Assembly: GCA_010279815.1 (NCBI GenBank) | Contig: QEOQ01000041.1 | Location: 561,048-625,047, forward strand | Direction of reading: 5' to 3' | Length of the DNA: 64,000 nt | Source: Brachionus plicatilis | Taxonomy: Eukaryota; Rotifera; Eurotatoria; Ploima; Brachionidae | Made by a program: the position numbers and the translations under genes | The notes under the pieces: generated by a model | Databases searched by the model: none | Seen by the model: the letters and a program-made list of their open reading frames with translations, nothing else | What the model was told of the DNA's origin: nothing | In this document: positions 56,050 through 64,000 of the stretch, piece by piece | Numbering within the stretch: position 1 is the first letter of the stretch | How the letters are laid out: the number at the start of each line of letters is the position of its first letter

Positions 56050-56477
56050 ATGCCTGGACCACCGCCACCACCACCACCTCCACCAATGCTGGGCGGACCG
56101 CCACCTCCTCCGTCTCTGGGAGGTCTAACAACCGCAGCACCACCTGATCGAAACGCTCTGCTAAAATCAATCGCTGATCCATCCAAACCCAAGCTGAAAA
56201 AAGTCGATCCATCAAAGATCAAAGATCGAAGTAAACCTATAGTGGCCGGAGGAACAGTAAGTTCAGCACCGGACCCCGTCTCGACTAAAAGTAAAAATTT
56301 CAATTTGAAAAAAATTAAAATTTAATTCATCAAATTTTTGTTCAGAAACTAGCGGAGTTGTTTCATCAGGTGCAAATCCGATGGCAGGCATGAGTCTACA
56401 AGATCAACTTACAAGACGATTACAGGAAAGAAATCGACCAAATACTTCAACAGCACCCATGGTCCAACAATCAAACA
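56050..56477 (+). CDS. WH2/poly-proline (verprolin/WIP-like) protein, 5' exons
   Basis: Actin-regulatory protein of the WASP-interacting type. Exon 1 (56050-56290) starts MPGPPPPPPPPPMLGG, a profilin/SH3-type poly-proline run. It continues with a WH2 actin-binding motif: DRNALLKSI, then KPKLKKVDPSKIKDRSKPIV, as in WIP proteins (R-N-A-L-L...L-K-K). A 55-bp intron (phase 1) leads to exon 2 (56346-56477), MAGMSLQDQLTRRLQERNRP, ending SN before a GTATGT donor. Later exons were not found, so the C-terminal half, including any WASP-binding part, is missing from this annotation or lies beyond a large intron. The gene at 61892 may or may not be separate. A partial copy is at 52385. Confidence 0.8.
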
Positions 56478-57550
56478 GTATGTCTTTTATTCCCCTATTT
56501 TACACTAACTTGGCTAAATCGGTGATGGTATTAACTTGGTAGATAGCTCGCTCTATCTAACAATCTTGAATAAAATTAACTTTTTTTATTTTTTTAACTA
56601 TTTCTTTTAAATGCAAAATCGTTATCTAAATAAGTCTAGATAAGTTAACATTTTAGACAACTAGTGAACACCCTTATGTGGTTATTTGATATCTCTTAAC
56701 AGGTTTATTAGTAAATAAAAGTGTGTGTAAATGGGAAGTGGAAAGTGATTAAGATTTATCTTTGATCTAGAGGAAAGAGACGGACGGACGCAAAATTAAT
56801 GAAGTTTTGTTCAAATTTAGCGTTTTTAAAAAAGCATAAAATTTTGATCAACATTCAAAATGTCAGCTTAAGTCATTTAGTTTTCGATTGACATTGTTTA
56901 AATGTATTCTTGATATAATGGGCCAAGATGAATGGATAATTAGCGAAGAAATAAACAAGTCTTGATTATATCTATTTTAAAATTTAGGTGATCAAAAATC
57001 CAAGTTCGATTTATTGTTTTTATTTAAATTTTTTAGGGGTCGAGATTAAGTCAAGCTTAGCAAAAATATCTCATCAATCATGCGAGCTTCTGAAAATGCC
57101 CAAATGATAAGATAAGATGCTAAATATCTGATAACCGAACTGGTTTTTAGACGGCTTCTTCTTAATGGTCTCACAACTAATAAATAATTCTAATGCCCAC
57201 TCTATCAAGCATCAGATTCATGCAGTAAAAAAATGATATAGTTTTTTTTTTTTTAGTTTTTTTTTAATTTTGTTGCGTTCTATTTTTCTAATTATTAAAA
57301 ATAAAATTTAGACAATAAATAAAACATTTTAGTTTTGAAAATTTCAGCCTCATTTAAAGTGTGATTCATTTGTGCGCTATGGCTAAATCTAAGGCTATGT
57401 TTAAAATTTGTGATACCTTAAAATTTTATTATATTTCTGCGGATTTTTGTCAATATTAATTTTTTGTTTTAAATTAGAGTAGTTCCATTTATAATTAGAA
57501 AAAAAATTAAAAGGTTCATTTGTCATTTTGCAAAGCGCATTATGTCTTGT

Positions 57551-58365
57551 TATTTTACTTTGACAAGATCATTTGTTATTTGCGGTATTGATTAAAATTT
57601 GTAATATTTTTTTTAAGTAATTTTTCAATTCAAATTAGAAAAAAACAATTGAGAATTTTTTTGGCAATAGGATTAATATGCACGGAATAAAATATTTTAT
57701 TGTTATTTTTTTATTTTTTTTATTTTTATCGATTTTTTGTGGTCAGATAGAAGGAGCAAAATTCCGTATCTGTTTATGATTAAAAATTTAGTTAAATATC
57801 ATTTAACGAAAAACAGCAAATGGTGAAAAAACATTTGGAATTTTTTATACAAGATTGATGAATAGCTTTGCGATAAAGAAATAAATGTTGAATTTGGTAA
57901 CATTCAAGCATTCAATATTCCATAATATTAATTTAATATTTACAGATTTTGTAAAAAAAAATCCAAAAAATTTAACTTTAATATTTCGATGTTTTACTTT
58001 TTTAAATGATTTTATAAAATTTTTTTTTAGTTATTACAAATTTTTAAAATCAAATAAAAGAGGTGTTTATCGGTCTTTCATGACAAGGACACTAGCCCGT
58101 TGATTATTCTACTTTGACAAGATCATTTGTTATTTGCAGTATTGATTAAAATTTGTATTAGCTAAAAAAATAATTTTTTTAAAATAATTTTTCAACTCTT
58201 AATAGAAAAAGCAATCAAGGATTTTTTAAAAAAATTTTCTGGCAAAGGATTAATATGCACGAAATATAATATTTTATTATTATTTTTATTCGGCAAAAAT
58301 ATATTGATTTTTGTGGTCAGATAGAAAGAGCAAAATTCTGCATCTGTTTATGCTTAAAAAAAATT
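57551..58365 (+). repeat. pair of direct repeats, about 250 bp each
   Basis: Copy A (57551-57790) and copy B (58104-58365) share ACTTTGACAAGATCATTTGT, AGGATTAATATGCACG and GTGGTCAGATAGAA in the same order and orientation, about 553 bp apart. They are diverged by substitutions and indels and have no coding potential. Confidence 0.75.
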
Positions 58366-58433
58366 TGTAAACTATTGATTTATTTAATGAGGATACAAAT
58401 AAAGGATATAATTACAAATAGAAAAAATGAGAG

Positions 58434-58500
58434 AAAAAAAAAAAAAAAAAAAAAAAGAAAGAAGAAAAAAAAATAAAAGAAAAAACAAGAGACTGAAATA
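58434..58500 (+). repeat. A-rich / purine-rich low-complexity run
   Basis: A stretch of more than 20 consecutive A, then GAAAGAAGAAA-type purines. Simple sequence; it could be an old poly(A) tail but no retrocopy precedes it. Confidence 0.7.
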
Positions 58501-59031
58501 GACTAAAATTTAGCAAAATATTTGATTGCAAATTTGCAATCCTTTAAGAAAAATTGCAACTAGACGAACGCTTAAGACTAGCATTGTTATTTTTCTATCG
58601 AGACTAGAGGATGGATGGGATTTGAATTCAATTCTATTCTCTTTTTTCTCCTTCTACAAGTTGAATTGCAAAAATTATGCTTTCAAATTCATTATGTTTG
58701 AGATGAAGTTGAAGCCAACTAAAAATAGCAACAAAATGGACTATTGTTTAGATTGAATTTCTCAATTTGTGGCTTTTGCTTTCTCGCCATTTGGATCGAT
58801 AAGCGTCAGACTACAAGTTCCAATTAGAAAAACATGTTTTAGCCTGTTTAATTTGCATTTTTTATACAAATAAGGGCAGATTTTGGCCAAAATTCAATAA
58901 ATCGATTTATCATATCTTTATGTATTGTACATGGCCAAACACGATCAACCATTGCTCCAAATATTGATCCAAATCATTCTAATCAAACAATATAAGCATA
59001 TGAAGATTTGTGTTTGTGTATAATTTAGCGA

Positions 59032-59048
59032 GTGTGTGTGTGTGTGTG
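59032..59048 (+). repeat. (GT)n microsatellite
   Basis: Eight consecutive GT units plus one G, in the GC-richer block of this tract. Confidence 0.9.
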
Positions 59049-59799
59049 GCTAAGCTCGGTATAGCAGTATTATCCGCTTTTGGCCTAATCTCCTCATGCT
59101 CTAGTATTCATTTCTACCTTGCGCTGGACTCATTTTTTTCTTTGTGAGCCGTAGATGTGAATGTTTTGTGGCACAATATTTGGCTACAGCGCGGGCTCGT
59201 TTCGACCACTTGGATAGGTCAGGCTAATATTAAGTTTGGCAATTAAGCTCGGACTGGAGGAGCCAGCTTGACTTAATTCACTCTAATCTAGTCTAATCCC
59301 CGAGCGGTCTTGGTCAAGCGATCTTTTCAATGATATATTTTTTTCAAAATGCCTTAAATCCATTAGATAATTATCTATTTTTGGTTTAAACTTAATAGAA
59401 TAAAAAATGGGGCTTAGGAAAAATAGTTTATTCAAATTAGAAAAACAAAGCGTATAAGTTAGGCAATGATTTTAAAACGAGTTGTATTTTCAATTAATTC
59501 GAATGAGCGTTACCCAAAAGATTTGTTGTTATTTGTAAATTTTTAATAATCAAATCACACAATTAACCAAAATAAGATTAAATAAAAATGATAGAAAAAA
59601 AGAGAGATAATTTTTGTTTTTTTTTTGGTTTTTTTTTTTATAAAAAACATTTCGAGGGCTTTTGTGTTTGCTATAAAAAGGTCAGTAGGCATCGGGTGTT
59701 AATTTAATAATTTTGAGCAATTTTTGTGAGTTCATTTTTTTTTTGTTGAGGCAACAAAAAATTATTAGATATTCAATGATACGAAAAAAAAATTAAAAA

Positions 59800-61420
59800 A
59801 AAAAGTGGAAAAAAATTGCATTTAACTTCACAGTTGTATGCTTTTACAAATCTTTTATAAATGACTTGATTTACTTTTATTAGAATGAAGTTTGCGAGAG
59901 CTGCAGCAAATAAAGTAAAAATGTCCTTTTGATTTTATTTTTTTAAATTCAAAAATAATATTGTTAATAGCAGAAAGGATTAAATTAGAATAAAATATTA
60001 TTATTTTGCCTCAGATGTACAGATGCCGAATTTTATCTTTTTTTCCTCTGTTTGAAAGAAAGGTTATTCATTCGTTTAGTAGTTTAGAGCATTTTTTTAG
60101 ACAACAAGAAAAACGAAAAAACAATGAAAGGATAAATAAAATGATTCTTTAGTAAAATTTCATATATAAAAGATTGATATTTTCTAATTTTTTAAAGATT
60201 TGTTTTTACTTTTTTAGGAGACTGAAATTTTTTTTAAATCTTGAATTCTCAAAAAAAACTCATTTTTTGTTTTATTTATGGAATAAAAAAGTGAAAAAAA
60301 TTGCTAAAAACTGCACCGTAGCGTGCAATACCAATCTTTTGAATGGACTTGATTTATTTTTTATATTTTTTTTCAATAATGATTTGAGAAAACCCTCTTT
60401 TTAGTTTGTTTGCTTTTGTTTTTTAATTCAAACATAATAATATTATAAAAATAAAGGATTAAATTTCGAAAAAAATTGATTATTTAATAAAGTTTCAAAA
60501 ATAATAGATTGGGATTCTTTATTTTCCTGTATTTAGTAGAAAGTCCATTTATTTTTTCTAATTGATTAATTCATTTTAGTCCACTTTTTTTTTCTAATTT
60601 TTTTGTCTAAAAAAATTTATTGGATGTTTAATTAAATGATAAAAAAAAATAATTTTTTAGTCAAGTTTAACATGAAAAATAATGAAATGGAGTTTTTTTT
60701 TCTTATATTTGGTTATTTAGGTTGTTCATTCATGAAGGAGCATTTTTTTTTGCTTTTTTAAAATTTTATCTAAAAATATTTATTTGTGAAAAAGAAAAAC
60801 GAGAAAACAATAAAACGAGAATAAAATGATTCTTTTCGATTTTAAATATAAAAGACTGAGATTTTTTTGTTTTCCTGGTTTGGAAAAAAAGTCCATTTAT
60901 TTATTGTTTAAAGAATTTTTTTACTCTTTAAGAGTTCATTTTTTTTTAGGCAAAATTTTTTTTTAATTTTAAATTCTCAAAAAAAAATCTGATTTTGTTT
61001 AGTTTATTGAATAAAAAATTTAAAAAAATTGCTAAAAACCGCACTAAATTTTTTGAATGGACTTTGGATCTTTTTTCCTAAATTTAGTAAAAAGTTTTTT
61101 TATTCGTTTTAATTGTTTATTGCATTTTTTTAAATTTTTTAGACAAAAAAAATTTTTAGATGTTTAATTAAATGAGAGAAAAATCTTTTTAGTCAAGTCT
61201 GACATGTAAAAGAATGGAATGGAGTATATTTTCTTCTATTTGGTTAAAAAAGGCATTTTACCCGTTCCAATAGTTAAGAGAATTTTTTTAATTTTTTTTT
61301 ACAATTTTAAATGTTCAATCAAACGAAAATAAAAAGAATAAAAAAGTGAAAAAAAATTGCTCAAAACTGCACAGTTGTATGCTATTACTAATCTTTTAAA
61401 TGGACTTGGATTTATTATTG
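59800..61420 (+). repeat. degenerate long-unit tandem array
   Basis: Units spaced a few hundred bp apart share AAAAAATTGC(T)AAAAACTGCAC, TTTGAATGGACTTG and similar blocks at about 59808, 60293, 61016 and 61352. A second shared block, GATGTTTAATTAAATGA with a following AGTCAAGT...ACATG, occurs at about 60623 and 61151. The array is non-coding and much eroded. Confidence 0.6.
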
Positions 61421-61891
61421 AGCTATATTTTCAGCTAGTCAGCTAACAATAAAACTAATTAATAGTAGTCCTAGTCGCAGAGCTGCTAGGCATTGTGTGG
61501 CACGATTTTCAGATGATTTCATCCCGAAAAAAACAAGCAAATTAAATGATATTTCTTAAGAGGCGCTGAGTTTTTCGCGAACTTGTTTTCTAAGAGCTAA
61601 TTTTCTATTTTGGCCCGCTTACTCAAGAGGTCTTGTATTTCTCACTCAAATCTAAAGCTTGAGCAAAATATTCAGCAAACTAATTTTTTTTTTCTAATAT
61701 AAAATTTTTATTTAAAAAAAATAATAAAATAAAAATAAAATAAAAGTTAAATATTTACAAAAAATTCAAAAATCTCTTACGTAATTTTGTTTTTCTTGTC
61801 GACTTTCAATTTGTTTCCTTAAGATTTCTAAAACAAAGTTATTAAAAAAGAAAATGCTATTTAAAATAAAAATAAAAAATACAAACTAACA

Positions 61892-63253
61892 ATGTCAATC
61901 GAGACTTCACACAGTTCGCCCTCTGAGTTGTCCAATGCAACAAAACCGGCTTTGCCCCCCAAGCCGAAGCTAGCTCTCGCTGAGAGCAAACACCCGGCTC
62001 CGGAGCCCACAAATTCCGACAACTACAACGCACTGATAAACAGCCTAAGAGAAAAGCTAAACATCAATGTGAGCGGCTCTGTCAGCCACAGCTCTTTGGC
62101 ACTTTCCGCTCTCAGCTCGAGCTCGGACATCGCCGGGCTCAAGTCCTTCAATCTAGACCAAAACATGAGCGACCTCAGTCTACTGGACGAAATCTACGCC
62201 GAAATAGAAGACAAATATTTGTTCCAGAAGGCCAAGAGCGCCAACCCAAAAGCAATTCAAAGCTCCTGCTCATGCTCCCATTCCTCCCAGTCGTCCCAGT
62301 CGTCTTGCTCGTGCTCGTACACATCGGAGCCGGTTGCCGACCGGCCCCCGTTGCCCTCGGTGCCGCCACCCAATTTAGTCAGCTGCCATTCGGACGATAA
62401 ACGAATGTCCCTGTCGCTTGAAGAAGAAATAGCGCTCGAAATTAGAGCCAAGCTCAACCAGGAGTATTTGGTGAGCAAAAAAGTGGAGGCCAGGACAGAA
62501 AGGAGAGAGGACAAGATGGAGCAGAGCGTCGAATCGGCCCCGGACACTCCAGTGCTTGAGCCCGAGTATCTAGAGCCGATTTCGCTAGGCAAACCGGACA
62601 AGAAAATGAATGAGAAAAAAACTAATAAAGTTATGTCAAATCCAGGTAGTCCCAAGACCAATTCGGATTTTATTCTATCACCATCAAAGCTCAAGTCCTA
62701 TTTGATCAAGTCGCCCAGCTCAAAGAACCCGCCACTAGATCCCAGTCAGTCGAGAACCTTCAGCTACCTGTTGAAACAAAGCAATCGCATCACTTCCACT
62801 CTCAGATTGATGAGGACCAAATCGAGCTCGAACCATGTGCACAATCAGTCCATTTACTCGCAGCCAATAGAGCAAAAATGCTACCAATCGACTGTAAATA
62901 TTTGCCAGGAGCACAATCAGGTTGAGATAAGCCAGCCAACTTTGATTAGCCAAACTTTCGATTTGAACAACCAGGCTCTGATTGAGATAAAAAATGGAAA
63001 AAACCAAGGCGATGGGCTGAGATCTTCGTTATCGTCGTTCAACTCGTCGTTCGACACCTCCTCAACTAGCTCGGTGTATTCGCCAAAGACCGAATACGAG
63101 CACAAAAATCACGATTCTATAGATGGGTGCACCAAAAAGTTTCATGACCATTCGCCCACTATCGAGTCCAATTTGATCATAACTAATGTTTATGAGGAAG
63201 ATGGTAAACATGATTTAGGATACTTTTTTTTTCCTTTACCTGAACCGATTTAG
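61892..63253 (+). CDS. unrecognised Pro/Ser-rich, largely disordered protein, about 453 aa
   Basis: Coding is supported by length and by GC clearly above all surroundings. It starts MSIETSHSSPSE with a KPALPPKPKLAL proline motif typical of SH3-domain ligands. Then come two short amphipathic helices (YNALINSLREKLN; SLEEEIALEIRAKLNQEYL), Ser/Cys runs (SSQSSQSSCSCSY), RPPLPSVPPP, phospho-site-like serines and a basic region (YLLKQSNRITSTLRLMRTKS). This fits a cytoplasmic scaffold or adaptor, but no family is recognised. The annotated end is doubtful. A GGTAAAC donor at 63204 and a pyrimidine tract plus TTTAG at 63253 would remove a 50-bp intron, the usual size here, and change the last residues. 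Exons further right are possible. An acceptor-like site about 65 bp upstream supports this start. Confidence 0.7.
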   Translation: MSIETSHSSPSELSNATKPALPPKPKLALAESKHPAPEPTNSDNYNALINSLREKLNINVSGSVSHSSLALSALSSSSDIAGLKSFNLDQNMSDLSLLDEIYAEIEDKYLFQKAKSANPKAIQSSCSCSHSSQSSQSSCSCSYTSEPVADRPPLPSVPPPNLVSCHSDDKRMSLSLEEEIALEIRAKLNQEYLVSKKVEARTERREDKMEQSVESAPDTPVLEPEYLEPISLGKPDKKMNEKKTNKVMSNPGSPKTNSDFILSPSKLKSYLIKSPSSKNPPLDPSQSRTFSYLLKQSNRITSTLRLMRTKSSSNHVHNQSIYSQPIEQKCYQSTVNICQEHNQVEISQPTLISQTFDLNNQALIEIKNGKNQGDGLRSSLSSFNSSFDTSSTSSVYSPKTEYEHKNHDSIDGCTKKFHDHSPTIESNLIITNVYEEDGKHDLGYFFFPLPEPI

Positions 63254-63309
63254 TCTTAAAGCCCAGCTTTCTTTTTTTTGTTGTTTAATTATTAAATTGG
63301 CGCAATATG

Positions 63310-63966
63310 TTCTTTTGTAAAAGTCAGTACAAACTGAGAGAAAGAGATGATTAGAAAATTTTATCCACAAGTGAAATTCAGCACAATATTTGCTTTTTTT
63401 GGAAATCACCTACAATATGTACTTCTCTAAAGCATTTAGAAATTAAAATCAGAGAATTAAGAGAATTAATATTTTACTTGTGGACAGTGCGAAATTCTAT
63501 GCACAATTTAAAAAAAAATATTTCAATTTTTTTTTGAAAAAAAAATTTAAATTAAAGATAAAAAAATTTCAAAAAATATTACATATGTTGTACCTTTTTA
63601 ATAAATCTAAAATACAGTTTTTCATTGATCAAAAAAAAGGATCAAAATAATTTAATTTAATTTCTATATTTGATAGATTTAGAATTTAAAATTTTAGGCA
63701 AAAAAGAAAGATATTTTGAATTTTTTTATATTTGATTTTAATTTTTTAACAAAAAAAATGAAATATTTTTGTTTTAATTGTGCTTAATTTCACATTGTCC
63801 ACACATCATTTTTCTGAGTTTAATTTCTTTATTTTTTAAGAGAAATGCATTTTGCACGTGATTGTCAAACTCTGATGAACAATTGATGAAACAATTTCTG
63901 CTTCACTTTTACAAAATTATCTATCATTTTATTCTTCTTGTTTGTACATGGTTACACAAAAGTAAC
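63310..63966. mobile_element. third foldback element (diverged inverted repeat)
   Basis: The left arm (about 63310-63610) and right arm (about 63640-63966) are inverted, imperfect copies. Examples: ACTTGTGGACAGTGCGAAAT at 63477 against its counterpart GTGTGGACAATGTGAAAT read backwards near 63790; and GTCAGTACAAAC at 63324 against GTTTGTACATG at 63940. Non-coding. More diverged than the element at 555, hence older. The last 34 bases of the window show nothing more. Confidence 0.65.
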
Positions 63967-64000
63967 AACTAGCGTAAAATCAAAAAAAATATCTACATGA

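Larger units (their letters stand above)
56478..61891. other. long tract between WH2 exons and the next ORF (probable intron or intergenic)
   Basis: 5.4 kb without a convincing exon. It holds a pair of diverged direct repeats (57551-58365), an A-rich run (58434-58500), a GT microsatellite (59032-59048), a GC-richer block (58900-59330) and a degenerate tandem array (59800-61420). Near the right end, TTGTTTCCTTAAG at about 61812-61824 looks like a splice acceptor about 65 bp before the next start codon. Confidence 0.45.

Noticed and set aside
56043..56303. Minus-strand Gly-rich frame of 86 aa
   Set aside because: Antisense to the poly-proline start of the WH2 gene; glycine runs are the complement of proline codons.
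62175..63105. Several minus-strand frames up to 145 aa
   Set aside because: Antisense shadows of the GC-rich gene at 61892-63253, where low stop-codon density allows long frames on both strands.
1..64000. CRISPR arrays, prokaryotic operons, rRNA and tRNA genes
   Set aside because: No regularly spaced repeats, no Shine-Dalgarno-led gene clusters and no convincing cloverleaf or rRNA sequence was seen; introns and gene content are eukaryotic.

Overview
This window is eukaryotic, very AT-rich nuclear DNA from a small invertebrate animal. It has GT-AG introns of about 46-57 bp, metazoan genes (GEMIN8, PIGX, a WH2/verprolin-type gene, a giant immunoglobulin-domain gene, 7TM receptors) and dense transposon debris. 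Composition, compact introns and acceptor-like sites just upstream of start codons (suggesting spliced-leader trans-splicing) would fit a monogonont rotifer such as Brachionus. That assignment is inference from style; no marker gene proves it. There is no CRISPR array, operon or prokaryotic gene.

1-12.6 kb is a transposon graveyard: a foldback element (555-1672); a Mutator-like relic (about 2.5-8 kb) interrupted by an internally deleted Ty3/gypsy-like LTR element (4499-6576), whose target-site duplication was then hit by an intact Tc1-like element (2788-4495); and a decayed APE-type LINE (8370-12575). 12.7-32.4 kb carries two copies of an intronless LRR/7TM receptor gene (minus strand), a RING-type gene, GEMIN8 and several transposon relics (hAT with 8-bp duplication, CR1 fragments, two elements carrying PHD-like zinc fingers). 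The order receptor - GEMIN8 - Ig gene occurs twice, but each unit has lost a different gene. This indicates an old tandem segmental duplication with reciprocal loss.

32.5-51.1 kb is one minus-strand gene that I assembled from 18 exons with every junction in phase: a predicted secreted protein of about 3124 residues with about 28 Ig domains, built partly from three tandem five-Ig modules separated by Thr-rich linkers. Its last intron holds a nearly intact CR1-like LINE, a 544-base assembly gap and a 144-bp duplication that looks like a haplotype mis-join.

51.1-64 kb holds a broken WH2 gene copy, PIGX (GPI mannosyltransferase I subunit), the intact 5' part of the WH2/poly-proline gene, a long intron-like tract with tandem repeats, an unrecognised proline/serine-rich gene of unusually high GC, and a third large foldback repeat at the right edge.

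The host genes do not form a pathway. GEMIN8 acts in snRNP assembly, PIGX in GPI-anchor synthesis in the ER, the WH2 protein in actin regulation, and the receptors and Ig protein at or outside the cell surface.
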